Below, one piece after another: positions 50,719 through 60,293 of a DNA stretch of 64,000 bases. The DNA lies in NCBI RefSeq assembly GCF_030062155.1, contig NZ_CP118269.1:992001-1056000 (forward strand), written 5' to 3'. Below the pieces are notes generated by a model, which was not told the origin of the DNA, made no database searches, and worked only from the letters and a program-made list of their open reading frames with translations. A program made the position numbers and the translations under genes. This DNA comes from Pantoea sp. Lij88. GTDB taxonomy: Bacteria; Pseudomonadota; Gammaproteobacteria; Enterobacterales; Enterobacteriaceae. Every line of letters begins with the position of its first letter. Within the stretch, counting starts at the first letter, position 1.

Positions 50719-51879
50719 ATGAAATTACCGATTTACCTGGATTACGCCGCCACCACGCCGGCCGATCCGCGTGTGGCCAGCAAAATGATGCAGTTTCTGA
50801 CGCTGGATGGCACGTTCGGTAATCCGGCCTCGCGATCGCACCGTTTTGGCTGGCAGTCTGAAGAAGCGGTTGATGTTGCCCGCAACCAGATCGCCGAACT
50901 GGTCAACGCCGATCCGCGCGAAATCGTCTTTACCTCTGGCGCCACCGAATCCGATAACCTCGCGATCAAAGGTGCAGCTGACGCCCATCAGGCGCGCGGC
51001 AAACATATCATCACCAGCCAGACAGAACACAAAGCGGTGCTCGACAGCTGTCAGCAGCTGGAGCGCGAAGGCTTTGAGGTCACGTATCTGAAGCCAGCGG
51101 CTAACGGCATTATCTCACCTGAGCAGCTGCGTGCGGCGCTGCGCGACGACACGATTCTGGTTACCCTGATGCACGTGAATAATGAAACCGGGGTGATTCA
51201 GGATATCGCCGCCTTTGGTGAAATTTGCCGCGAACGTGAGATTCTGTTCCATGTCGATGCCACCCAGAGTGTCGGCAAATTACCTATCGATCTCAGCCAG
51301 TTACCCGTCGATCTGATGTCCTTTTCTGCCCACAAACTTTATGGCCCGAAAGGCATCGGCGCGCTCTATGTCCGGCGTAAACCGCGCGTGCAGATTGCCG
51401 CGCAGATCCACGGCGGCGGACATGAACGCGGGATGCGCTCCGGCACCTTGCCGGTGCATCAGATTGTCGGCATGGGCGAAGCCTATCGCATCGCAGCCGA
51501 AGAGCGCGAAACTGAGATGGCACGTCTGCAGGCGCTGAGCGATCGTCTGTGGCAGGGCATCAGCACACTGCCGGGCGTGACGCTTAATGGCGATCAACAC
51601 CTGCGCGCGCCAAACATTCTTAACCTCAGTTTCGCTGACGTTGAGGGTGAATCACTGATCATGGCGCTGAAAGATCTGGCGCTCTCTTCCGGCTCGGCCT
51701 GTACGTCTGCCAGCCTGGAGCCTTCCTATGTTCTGCGCGCGCTGGGCCTGAGTGAAGAGCTGGCGCACAGTTCGCTGCGCTTCTCGCTGGGACGCTTCAC
51801 GACCCAAGAAGAGATCGACTACGCCATTGCGCTGGTACAGAAATCAGTGACCCGTCTGCGGGACTTAATGAAATCCTGA
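50719..51879 (+). CDS. iscS: Cysteine desulfurase IscS, C-terminally shortened
   Basis: PLP enzyme that takes sulfur from cysteine and holds it as a persulfide for Fe-S clusters, tRNA thiolation and thiamine. The body is strongly IscS-like: PLP lysine K206 ([10 protein letters not shown]) and persulfide cysteine C328 ([14 protein letters not shown]). It stops at residue 386 with R-L-R-D-L-M-K-S, whereas E. coli IscS has about 404 residues and a further 21-residue tail after R-L-R-D-L. That end region takes part in contact with the scaffold IscU. iscU and the rest of the operon are absent downstream, so the truncation fits loss of the scaffold role while other sulfur donation may persist. Confidence 0.93.
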   Translation: MKLPIYLDYAATTPADPRVASKMMQFLTLDGTFGNPASRSHRFGWQSEEAVDVARNQIAELVNADPREIVFTSGATESDNLAIKGAADAHQARGKHIITSQTEHKAVLDSCQQLEREGFEVTYLKPAANGIISPEQLRAALRDDTILVTLMHVNNETGVIQDIAAFGEICREREILFHVDATQSVGKLPIDLSQLPVDLMSFSAHKLYGPKGIGALYVRRKPRVQIAAQIHGGGHERGMRSGTLPVHQIVGMGEAYRIAAEERETEMARLQALSDRLWQGISTLPGVTLNGDQHLRAPNILNLSFADVEGESLIMALKDLALSSGSACTSASLEPSYVLRALGLSEELAHSSLRFSLGRFTTQEEIDYAIALVQKSVTRLRDLMKS

Positions 51880-52039
51880 TACCCGGCTTAAGTCCGGAAA
51901 CTGCGCCAATATGGGCACTTCGCTGGCAACGCCCGGCGGAATCTGTTATCAGGTCTCTCTGCGATTTACATTTAACATCTTATTAAAGCCGTTATAACAA
52001 TCAGGCTGGATGAAACAGATAACGATTACGGAGCTTTTG

Positions 52040-53326
52040 ATGACCACACAACCCATGACTATTACGCTTAGCAGCCAGCCCGCCGATGCGCGCTGGGGCG
52101 AGAAAGCGATTCTCAGCAGCAACGACAGCGGCATGACACTGCACCTGACCGGCGCGGATGCGCTGAATACCATTCAGCGTGCGGCGCACAAAATTGATGG
52201 CCAGGGTATCCGCCATGTGGCGCTGACCGGCGAAGGCTGGCACCTTGAGCAGTGCTGGGCATTCTGGCAGGGCTTCCGTGGCCCGAAAGGCCAGCGTCAG
52301 GTTGAATGGCCCGAACTGGGCGAACATGAGCAGGCGGAGTTTGATCGCCGTCTGAAAATTATCGACTGGGTTCGCAACGTCATTAACCTGCCTGCAGAAG
52401 ATCTGGGGCCGGAGCAGCTGGCGCACACTGCCGTCGATCTGATCAGTGAAGTGGGCGGTGACGCCGTCAGCTATCGCATTACCAAAGGCGACGAACTGCG
52501 GGTGCAGGGTTACATGGGCCTGCACACGGTGGGACGCGGTTCAAATCGTCCGCCGGTCTATCTGGCGCTCGACTACAACCCGACCGGCGACGAGAATGCG
52601 CCGGTTTACGCCTGCCTGGTGGGTAAAGGCATCACCTTTGATACCGGCGGCTACAGCCTGAAGCAGAGCAGCTTCATGGACTCGATGAAGTCTGACATGG
52701 GCGGCGCAGCGACCGTTACTGGCGCACTGGCCATGGCGATTTCGCGTGGACTTAACAAGCGCGTCAAACTCTACCTCTGCTGTGCCGATAACATGGTCAG
52801 CAGCAACGCCTTCAAGCTGGGCGACATCATTCGCTATCGCAACGGCAAGTCGGTGGAAGTGATGAACACCGACGCGGAAGGTCGCCTGGTCCTGGCTGAC
52901 GGTTTGATCGACGCCAGCGAGCAGAATCCGACGATGATCATCGACGCCGCAACGCTGACCGGCGCGGCTAAGACGGCGCTGGGCAACGATTACCATGCGC
53001 TGTTCACCTTTGATGATGTGATGGCGCAGTCGCTGATGGGCAGCGCGGTAAGTGAGAACGAACCTTTCTGGCGTCTGCCGCTGGCCGAATTCCATCGCAG
53101 CCATCTGCCGTCTAACTTTGCCGATCTTAATAACATCGCCAGTCCGTCTCATGCGGCGGGTGCCAGCAGCGCGGCGGCGTTCCTGTCACACTTCGTCAGC
53201 AACTACCAGCAGGGCTGGCTGCACATCGACTGCTCCGCGACCTATCGTAAAGGCGCCGTTGATCAGTGGGCGGCAGGTGCAACGGGTCTTGGTGTGCGTA
53301 CCCTCGCCAATCTGTTACTGAAATAA
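52040..53326 (+). CDS. pepB: Peptidase B (leucyl aminopeptidase family)
   Basis: M17 metallo-aminopeptidase. ATG 52040 has CGGAG upstream and gives 428 residues, like E. coli PepB; the frame start at 52010 is rejected. The metal/active-site segments are [14 protein letters not shown] and [10 protein letters not shown]. In E. coli this gene closes the isc operon after iscX; here it lies only 160 bases after iscS. Confidence 0.95.
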   Translation: MTTQPMTITLSSQPADARWGEKAILSSNDSGMTLHLTGADALNTIQRAAHKIDGQGIRHVALTGEGWHLEQCWAFWQGFRGPKGQRQVEWPELGEHEQAEFDRRLKIIDWVRNVINLPAEDLGPEQLAHTAVDLISEVGGDAVSYRITKGDELRVQGYMGLHTVGRGSNRPPVYLALDYNPTGDENAPVYACLVGKGITFDTGGYSLKQSSFMDSMKSDMGGAATVTGALAMAISRGLNKRVKLYLCCADNMVSSNAFKLGDIIRYRNGKSVEVMNTDAEGRLVLADGLIDASEQNPTMIIDAATLTGAAKTALGNDYHALFTFDDVMAQSLMGSAVSENEPFWRLPLAEFHRSHLPSNFADLNNIASPSHAAGASSAAAFLSHFVSNYQQGWLHIDCSATYRKGAVDQWAAGATGLGVRTLANLLLK

Positions 53327-53372
53327 GCCGATCTCAGCGGTGGCTGAGGCTGCCGCTGTTCAGAGGGAAACT

Positions 53373-54137
53373 ATGAACCGTCTTGAAGAGGTGCTGAAGC
53401 TGGCGGCCACTGAGCCTGCCCATCGGCCCGAGTTTTTCCAACTGCTGCTGGAATCTGACGCCTTTGTGCCAGGCGAAAGCACCTCGCAACAGCTTGATGC
53501 CAGCACGCCCGTTGATCTGCAGCACTGGGAAAAAGAGGATGGCAGCAGCATCATTCCTTTTTTCACCTCGGAAGAGGCGATGAGTGAAGCGGTGAGCGGT
53601 GAGCAGTCCTGGCTGCGTCTGCCGGTACGGACGCTGTTTGAGATTACGCGCGGCGAGACGCTGTTTCTCAATCCCAAACTGCCTTCCGGCAAAGAGTTTA
53701 CTGCGGCTGAGATCACCCATCTGCTGGCCGAAGAGGGCAGTGCGCTAAGCCAGCAAACCGTGCTGGAAGGCGGACAGTCACTGCTGCTCTCTGAGGTGGC
53801 GGAACCGCCAGCACAGATGATCGACTCGCTGACCCAGTTGTTCGCTAAGCATAAGCAGGTGCGCCGGGCCTTTATCGCCAGCATTCGTGAGCGGGCCGAC
53901 GAAGCGCCCAATCTGCTGATTGGTATTGAAGCGGACAGCAACATCGAGGCAATCATTCAGGCGGCGGGCAGTGTGGCAACGGATACGCTGCCGGACGATG
54001 CGCCGGTGGATATCTGTGAAGTGACGCTCAACGATCGCGGCATCAGCCACTTCTTTACCGCCCACATCACCCCCTTCTACGAACGTCGCTGGGGCAGTTT
54101 CCTGCGTGACTTCAAGGGCAGTGAGCGGATTATCTGA
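53373..54137 (+). CDS. sseB: SseB, enhanced serine sensitivity protein
   Basis: A 254-residue cytoplasmic protein with SseB N-terminal and C-terminal domains, no membrane segments and no catalytic motif I can identify. ATG 53373 has AGAGGG upstream. Overexpression in E. coli makes cells serine-sensitive; its molecular function is unknown. It follows pepB closely and is probably cotranscribed, ending at hairpins and the repeat copy B. Confidence 0.92.
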   Translation: MNRLEEVLKLAATEPAHRPEFFQLLLESDAFVPGESTSQQLDASTPVDLQHWEKEDGSSIIPFFTSEEAMSEAVSGEQSWLRLPVRTLFEITRGETLFLNPKLPSGKEFTAAEITHLLAEEGSALSQQTVLEGGQSLLLSEVAEPPAQMIDSLTQLFAKHKQVRRAFIASIRERADEAPNLLIGIEADSNIEAIIQAAGSVATDTLPDDAPVDICEVTLNDRGISHFFTAHITPFYERRWGSFLRDFKGSERII

Positions 54138-54150
54138 CGCACTTAAAAAT

Positions 54151-54171
54151 CAGGCGGCTCATAGGCCGCCT
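54151..54171. repeat. Hairpin, first of two identical 21-base copies
   Basis: CAGGCGGCTCATAGGCCGCCT, a GGCGGC/GCCGCC-type stem, follows sseB. The same 21 bases occur at 54381-54401. The two copies bracket the palindromic repeat. This one lacks a T-run on the sseB strand, though A-rich sequence precedes it for the other strand. Confidence 0.8.
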
Positions 54172-54217
54172 CAGACAGTTGATAATCCCGAATCAGGGTG
54201 AATCTGGCCGCAACGAA

Positions 54218-54358
54218 TAAGCTTAACGCGCAGGGAACAGGGTCAGAAGAGGAAAGCGTCCCGCGCCATGGACGGCGCGGGCCGAGCGGCCAGGGATTGG
54301 CTTAAGCGACTTTCCGATCTGACCCTGTTTCCTGTGCAGCGTCGGTATTACCGCTGAA
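54218..54358 (+). repeat. Palindromic intergenic repeat, copy B (short form)
   Basis: Same family as copy A at 39684-39905, opposite orientation. Core 54233-54332 has imperfect inverted ends: GGGAACAGGGTCAGA-AGAGGAAAG at the left, and CTTTCC-GATCTGACCCTGTTTCC at the right. An inner hairpin pairs CCCGCGCC (54260-54267) with GGCGCGGG (54274-54281). It lacks the ~79-base four-hairpin block of copy A. Both copies lie between convergent genes, beyond terminators. No ORF. This looks like a small non-autonomous mobile or extragenic palindromic element. Confidence 0.8.
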
Positions 54359-54380
54359 CGAACTAGGCATTATCAACAAA

Positions 54381-54404
54381 CAGGCGGCTCATAGGCCGCC
54401 TGTT
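54381..54404. terminator. Second identical hairpin, terminator between sseB and sseA
   Basis: The 21 bases at 54381-54401 repeat those at 54151-54171 exactly, and a T-run follows on the plus strand. It lies just past the sseA stop codon and probably ends transcripts from both sides. Confidence 0.8.
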
Positions 54405-54405
54405 T

Positions 54406-55248
54406 TTATTTCGCTATCGGTAAGTCGTCGCGACTACCCCATTCGCCCCAGGAGCCGTCATACAGCGTGGCATCCCGTGCGCCCAGCGCGGTCAGCGCCA
54501 GAATCAACACTACCGCCGTCACGCCTGAGCCACAGCTGGCGACCACCGGCTGGCTAATATCGACGCCCGCATCGGCAAACAGTCTGCGCAGCTCTGCTTC
54601 CGGCTTGAGTTTTCCCTGTTCAACCAGCGTATTCCACGGCACGTTCAGGCTGTTGGGAATATGCCCGCGATGCAGGCCGGGACGCGGCTCGTCCACTTCG
54701 GCGTTAAAGCGATTGGCAGCACGCGCATCGACAATCTGTGCGCCGCCTTCATGGCTGATCAGCAGCACATCCGTCAGGCGTTTCACCCGGCTCTCATCCG
54801 CGTGGGCCTCAAACTCACCTTCCGGTAGGGTCACTTCGCCGGTTGCCAGCGCAAAACCGGCCTCTTTCCAGCCCTGCAAACCGCCCGCCAGAATCGACAC
54901 CTGCGCCACACCAAAGGTCTTCAGCATCCACCAGGCGCGCGGCGCGGAAAAGAGATTGCCCTCGTCATACACCACCAGATGCTTATCACTGCTGACGCCC
55001 AGCTCGCGCATTGCGACGGCAAAAGTCTCGGCGCGCGGCAGCATATGCGGATAGGGGCTGGTATGATCGGAAAGCGCTTCAATATCAAAGTAGGGGGCGT
55101 CGGGTAAATGACCCGCCAGATATTCAGCCTGGACATCGCGAACCGCTTCCATTCCGGGTGGCAACAAACGTGCATCCAGCACCTGAAGCCGCTCATCGTT
55201 GTAGTGCTCTTGTAACCAGTCGGCGGACACAAACAGTGGCGTCGTCAT
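54406..55248 (-). CDS. sseA: 3-mercaptopyruvate sulfurtransferase
   Basis: Two-domain rhodanese that moves sulfur from 3-mercaptopyruvate to thiol acceptors or cyanide. 280 residues. The N-terminal inactive rhodanese domain is followed by the catalytic domain with the loop V-A-S-C-G-S-G-V-T-A (cysteine C239), the CGSGVTA type that marks mercaptopyruvate rather than thiosulfate sulfurtransferases. Convergent with sseB and divergent from yfhM, as in E. coli. Confidence 0.95.
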   Translation of the reverse strand: MTTPLFVSADWLQEHYNDERLQVLDARLLPPGMEAVRDVQAEYLAGHLPDAPYFDIEALSDHTSPYPHMLPRAETFAVAMRELGVSSDKHLVVYDEGNLFSAPRAWWMLKTFGVAQVSILAGGLQGWKEAGFALATGEVTLPEGEFEAHADESRVKRLTDVLLISHEGGAQIVDARAANRFNAEVDEPRPGLHRGHIPNSLNVPWNTLVEQGKLKPEAELRRLFADAGVDISQPVVASCGSGVTAVVLILALTALGARDATLYDGSWGEWGSRDDLPIAK

Positions 55249-55394
55249 AACAACCTCATCTCAGCAATCTGTCATACCAGTGTCAGGGAATGTGCGCACC
55301 ATCTCAAGAGAAGCGTTGATTAAATGCGAGCATTGAGATGAAATTGCGCGGCGTAATCAAACGACACTCCCTGCGTCCCGGTGAAGGAACTACC

Positions 55395-58300
55395 ATGAAG
55401 AAACGCACGACCCGGCTGCTGCTCAGCATGCTGATCGGTGGCTCGCTGCTGTTAGCGACCCTGTTACCTGTTTTGCCTCTTCAGGCGGCAGAGGCTCCCG
55501 CAACCGCTCAGGTCAGCAAACCGCTGACGATTATCGATCTCTCGGAACTGCAGATCGACGGTGCCGCTGCGCTGGTCTTAACCTTCAGTCAGCCGCTGGA
55601 TGATAAACAGGATATCGCGCAAAAAGTCAGGCTGACCGACGATAAACAGGGCCGGGTGGATGGCGGCTGGGAGCTTTCCGCTAACCGCAAAACGTTGCGC
55701 TTCCGTCACCCCGAGCCGTCCCGTCATTTCACCGTTACGGTCGATGCAGGACTGCGCGCGGCCAGCGGTGAGACGCTCGCCGACAATTACAGCCAGAAAA
55801 TTGCCACCAGTGATATCCAGCCGATGGTCGGGTTTGCCAGTCGCGGATCGCTGCTGCCGCTGCGTATCACCCAGGGACTGCCGGTGCTGGCGCTGAATGT
55901 TAACCAGGTTGATGTCGATTTCTTCCGCATTAAGAATGCCGGCCTGGCAGAGTTTCTCTCCCAGTGGAATTACGGCAATAACCTCTCCAGCTGGCAGTCA
56001 CAGGATCTGCTGAAAAGCAGCCAGCTGGTCTATTCCGGGCGCTTTGAGCTCAACCCGGCGCGTAACACCCGTGAAAAACTGCAGCTGCCGATGAGTGACA
56101 TTGCCGCTCTGCAGGAGCCGGGCGTCTATCTGGCGGTGATGAAGCAGGCCGGGACTTACCGCTACAGCCAGCCCGCCACGCTGTTCACCCTGAGTGACAT
56201 TGGCCTCTCTCTGCATCGCTTCCCGACACAGTTCGAACTGTTCGCCCAGAGCCTGGCAAACGGCCTGCCACTTTCCGGCGTCAGCGTCAGGTTACTGGAT
56301 GCGAAAGGGCAGGTGCTGCAGAGTGGGACCAGTGACAACACCGGCCATCTGCGCCTCAAGGCGGATGAAAAAGGCAGGATCCTGCTGGCCGTACAGGGTG
56401 AGCAGACCTCGATGATCGACCTGGCGCGTCCGGCGCTGGATCTCGCTGAGTTTCCGGTTGCCGGACCGCAGGGTTATGACAAACAGCTGTTTGTCTTCGG
56501 GCCGCGTGATATCTACCGTCCGGGCGAAATCGTCATCGTGAATGCGCTGCTTCGCGATGCCGATGGGCATCCGTTGCCCGCTCAGCCAATAAAAGCGGAG
56601 CTGGTGCAGCCCGATGGCCAGGTGATGCGAACCTTTGTCTGGCAGCCTGACGCGGGACTCTACCAGCAGCGACTGGCGCTGCCTGAGTCCGCCATGACCG
56701 GCGACTGGATGCTTCGACTCAATACCGGCGATAACCTCAAGCGCGAATGGAAATTTCACGTCGAGGACTTTCTGCCGGAGCGCATGGCCTTAACCCTGAA
56801 AAACGATCCGCAACCGCAGCCTGCTGATGCCAGCGTTGAGTTCGGTATTGAGGGGCGCTACCTCTATGGCGCACCGGCGGCGGGTAACACGCTACAGGGA
56901 CAACTCTATCTGCGACCGGCTCGCGAAGCCGTGGCTGCACTACCGGGCTACCAGTTTGGTGACATCACCGAAGAAGGTTTAAAACGCACGCTGGATGAGG
57001 TGGATCTCAAGCTTGATGCCAGCGGTAAAGCGCAGCTGTCGGTAGAGAGTCAGTGGGATCAGCTGCACTCGCCGCTCAACCTGATCCTGCAGGCCAGCCT
57101 GCTGGAGACCGGCGGACGTCCCGTTACCCGTCGCGCGACGCAGGCCATCTGGCCCGCTGAAGCCCTGCCGGGTATCCGGCCGCTGTTCGGGAACAAGGCG
57201 GTGTATGACTACCGCAGTGACAGCTATCACGATGAGCCTACCGTGCCGGAAGAGAGCCTGGCCGAATTCGACATTGTCTATGCCAACAGTCAGGGCAAGA
57301 AACTGGCGGCAGACAAGCTGGATGTGCGCCTGATCCGTGAGCGCCGTGATTACTACTGGAGCTTCTCGGACAGCGAAGGCTGGCAGTCGCAGTATGGCGA
57401 CAAGGATTTGCAGGAAGATGAACGTGCCATCTCTGTCCCGGCTGACGGCAGCACCAAAGTCAGCTTCCCGGTCGAGTGGGGCCACTACCGGCTTGAAGTG
57501 CAGGACGGCGAAAAGATCGTCAGCAGCGTGCGTTTCCAGGCTGGTTATGACTGGCAGGACAATACCAACGGCACGGGCGCATTGCGTCCGGATCAGGTCA
57601 GGCTGAAGCTGGATAAAGCGGCTTACCAGCCGGGCGATACCGTGCATCTGCAGGTTGAGTCCCCGGCTGCCGGTAAAGGCTACCTGATGGTGGAGTCGAG
57701 CAGTGGCACGCTCTGGTGGCAGCCACTGACCGTACCAAAGGGCGGCACAACGGTGGATGTCCCTGTGGCTGAGAGCTGGCGGCGTCACGATCTCTACTTC
57801 AGCGCCATCGTGGTTCGTGACGGCGATAAGGTCAGTGGCGCCACGCCAAAACGCGCGGTGGGGCTGTTGCATCTGCCGATGGCGACAGAGGCGCGCCGCT
57901 TAAATCTGACGCTGGATGCACCCGATAAAATCCGTCCTGAGCAACTCCTGACGGTCAAGGTTCATGCCAGTCGTGACGGCGGTCCGTTGCCGGAAAAAGT
58001 CAATGTGCTGCTGTCAGCCGTGGATAGCGGCGTACTGAGCGTGACAGATTTTAAAACGCCCGATCCGTGGCAGGCTTTCTTTGGCCGTAAACGCTACAAC
58101 GTCGATCAGTACGACGTCTTTGGTCAGTTGATCGAAGGCGGTGGCCGTCTGGCGGCGCTGCGTTTTGGTGGTGATGGCGAAGATGAATCGATGACGCGCG
58201 GCGGTAAAAAACCGGTGACGCACGTCAATATCGTGGCGCAGCAGTTACAGGCGGTGACGCTGGATAAAGAGGGCAACGGATCGATTACGCTGCCGATCCC

Positions 58301-60290
58301 GGCGTTTAACGGCGAACTGCGGCTGATGACTCAGGCCTGGAGCGACGACAGCTTTGGCGCGGCCGAACGCAAGCTGGTGGTCGCGGCGCCGCTGATCAGC
58401 GAACTGGCTACGCCGCGCTTCCTGGCCAGCGGTGATTCGGCCTCCCTGGCGCTGGATCTCACTAACCTCACCGATCTGCCGCAAACTCTGAAAGTGGATG
58501 TGACCCGCAGTGGTTTAGTGGATCTGGCAGGTTTGGCCAGCCAGAGCGTGACGCTGGCCAAAGGCGCACGCACCACACTGCAGATTCCGGTCACGGCGAA
58601 AACCGGCTTTGGCGATGGCGAGATCGCGGTGCAGATTTCCGGTCTTAACCTGCCGGGCGAACAGGTGAAGCCCGGCAAACAGCAGTGGAAAATCGGCGTC
58701 CGGCCCCCTTATCCGGCGCTGACGCTGAACTTTGATGCCGTTATCAATCCCGATCAGCCCTGGCAGGTCGCGGCCGCGGCACTGACGGGTCTGGATGCGC
58801 AGACGCTGAGTGGACAGCTGACGCTGAGCAATCGCCCGCCGCTGAACATCGCCAGCTATATCAGTGCGCTTTATGCCTATCCTTACGGCTGTCTGGAACA
58901 GACCACCAGCGGGCTCTGGCCTTCGCTCTACACCAGTCATGCAGAGCTGACCGCCATGGGCATTAAAACCAGCAGCGATGAGGCACGTCGGGCCGCCGTC
59001 GACACCGGCATCGCCCGTCTGGCGGGCATGCAGCGCGCCAACGGCAGCTTTGGACTGTGGGATAAACAGAGCGAAGAGGAGTTCTGGCTGACACCTTACG
59101 TGACGGACTTCCTGCTGCGTGCCAGCGAGGCGGGCTATGCGCTGCCGGATAATGTGGTCGATCGCGCGAACGCACGACTGCTGCGCTATCTGCAGGATCC
59201 GACACAGATCAGCGGCGGCGGCAGTGACGACAATGCTGCGCTGCAGTTCAGCGTGCAGGCTTACGCCGGACTGGTGCTGGCGCGTCAGCAGCGCGCGCCA
59301 CTGGGTGCGCTGCGTGCACTGTATGAAAAACGAGAGAAAGCCCGCTCCGGCCTGGCGCTGATGCAGCTTGGCGTCGCGCTGAAGCTGATGGGTGACGGGC
59401 AGCGCGCATCGCTTGCGATCATGCAGGGTGCCACGCTGACGCGTTCGGACAAAGAGTGGTACGGCGACTATGGCAGCACGGTGCGCGATGAAGGCATGAT
59501 GATTGCGTTGCTGGCAGAGAATAAGCTGCAGCCTGATCTGCAGAATAGTCTGCTGCTGTCGCTGTCCAGAGAGGTCACTGGCAAACGCTGGTTCTCGACC
59601 CAGGAAAATAACGCGCTTTATCTGGCTGCGCATACTCTGCAGCGTGCGCAGGGCGGAAGCTGGCAGGCGCTGCTGTCGGGCAATTCACAGCCTCTGCAGG
59701 GCGATGCACCGCTGAATAAAGGGCTGGGGGCTGAGCGACTGTTGCAGGGCTTAACCATCCGTAACCCTGGCAGTGCGCCGCTGTATGGCCGTCTGGACGT
59801 CACCGGTTATCCGCTGGCCGCGCCTCAGCCGGAGAGCAATGTGCTCGGGATAAAACGTGAATACTTCACCCTGGATGGCAAAGCTGCCGATCTCAGTAAT
59901 CTGCGCAGCGGTGAGTTACTGGTTGTGCGTCTGACCGTTTCGTCGAAACGCAGCATCAGCGATGCGCTGGTGGTGGATCTGCTGCCTGCCGGTCTGGAGC
60001 TGGAAAACCAGAATCTGGCCGACAGCAGCGCCAGCCTCGGCGACAGTGCGGATGCGCTGAAGGAGAGCATGGGCGACATGCAGCAGGCTGACATTAAGCA
60101 CATTGAGTTCCGTGACGATCGCTTTGTCGCGGCACTGGCGGTGGATACCTATCGTCCCACAACGCTGGTCTACCTGGCTCGGGCGGTGACACCGGGTCGC
60201 TATCTGATGCCGCCGCCGCAGGTGGAGTCGATGTATGTGCCGGAGTGGCGCGCTACCGGCAGTACGCCGCCGCAGCTGCATATCCAGTAA
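55395..60290 (+). CDS. yfhM: Bacterial alpha-2-macroglobulin YfhM
   Basis: A giant 1631-residue envelope protein that traps proteases through a thioester, thought to protect the periplasm together with PBP1C. The thioester motif C-L-E-Q is intact (C1166, Q1169, in Y-P-Y-G-C-L-E-Q-T). MG/MG-like domains fill the first half and the helical thioester domain follows. ATG 55395 has GAAGGA upstream. The N-terminus is a Sec signal ending Q-A-A-E-A with no cysteine, whereas the E. coli protein is a lipoprotein. pbpC starts four bases later. Confidence 0.95.
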   Translation: MKKRTTRLLLSMLIGGSLLLATLLPVLPLQAAEAPATAQVSKPLTIIDLSELQIDGAAALVLTFSQPLDDKQDIAQKVRLTDDKQGRVDGGWELSANRKTLRFRHPEPSRHFTVTVDAGLRAASGETLADNYSQKIATSDIQPMVGFASRGSLLPLRITQGLPVLALNVNQVDVDFFRIKNAGLAEFLSQWNYGNNLSSWQSQDLLKSSQLVYSGRFELNPARNTREKLQLPMSDIAALQEPGVYLAVMKQAGTYRYSQPATLFTLSDIGLSLHRFPTQFELFAQSLANGLPLSGVSVRLLDAKGQVLQSGTSDNTGHLRLKADEKGRILLAVQGEQTSMIDLARPALDLAEFPVAGPQGYDKQLFVFGPRDIYRPGEIVIVNALLRDADGHPLPAQPIKAELVQPDGQVMRTFVWQPDAGLYQQRLALPESAMTGDWMLRLNTGDNLKREWKFHVEDFLPERMALTLKNDPQPQPADASVEFGIEGRYLYGAPAAGNTLQGQLYLRPAREAVAALPGYQFGDITEEGLKRTLDEVDLKLDASGKAQLSVESQWDQLHSPLNLILQASLLETGGRPVTRRATQAIWPAEALPGIRPLFGNKAVYDYRSDSYHDEPTVPEESLAEFDIVYANSQGKKLAADKLDVRLIRERRDYYWSFSDSEGWQSQYGDKDLQEDERAISVPADGSTKVSFPVEWGHYRLEVQDGEKIVSSVRFQAGYDWQDNTNGTGALRPDQVRLKLDKAAYQPGDTVHLQVESPAAGKGYLMVESSSGTLWWQPLTVPKGGTTVDVPVAESWRRHDLYFSAIVVRDGDKVSGATPKRAVGLLHLPMATEARRLNLTLDAPDKIRPEQLLTVKVHASRDGGPLPEKVNVLLSAVDSGVLSVTDFKTPDPWQAFFGRKRYNVDQYDVFGQLIEGGGRLAALRFGGDGEDESMTRGGKKPVTHVNIVAQQLQAVTLDKEGNGSITLPIPAFNGELRLMTQAWSDDSFGAAERKLVVAAPLISELATPRFLASGDSASLALDLTNLTDLPQTLKVDVTRSGLVDLAGLASQSVTLAKGARTTLQIPVTAKTGFGDGEIAVQISGLNLPGEQVKPGKQQWKIGVRPPYPALTLNFDAVINPDQPWQVAAAALTGLDAQTLSGQLTLSNRPPLNIASYISALYAYPYGCLEQTTSGLWPSLYTSHAELTAMGIKTSSDEARRAAVDTGIARLAGMQRANGSFGLWDKQSEEEFWLTPYVTDFLLRASEAGYALPDNVVDRANARLLRYLQDPTQISGGGSDDNAALQFSVQAYAGLVLARQQRAPLGALRALYEKREKARSGLALMQLGVALKLMGDGQRASLAIMQGATLTRSDKEWYGDYGSTVRDEGMMIALLAENKLQPDLQNSLLLSLSREVTGKRWFSTQENNALYLAAHTLQRAQGGSWQALLSGNSQPLQGDAPLNKGLGAERLLQGLTIRNPGSAPLYGRLDVTGYPLAAPQPESNVLGIKREYFTLDGKAADLSNLRSGELLVVRLTVSSKRSISDALVVDLLPAGLELENQNLADSSASLGDSADALKESMGDMQQADIKHIEFRDDRFVAALAVDTYRPTTLVYLARAVTPGRYLMPPPQVESMYVPEWRATGSTPPQLHIQ

Positions 60291-60293
60291 GGG

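Noticed and set aside
58515..59633. 372-codon open frame antisense to yfhM
   Set aside because: Shadow of the alpha-2-macroglobulin gene; composition follows the codon pattern of the sense gene.
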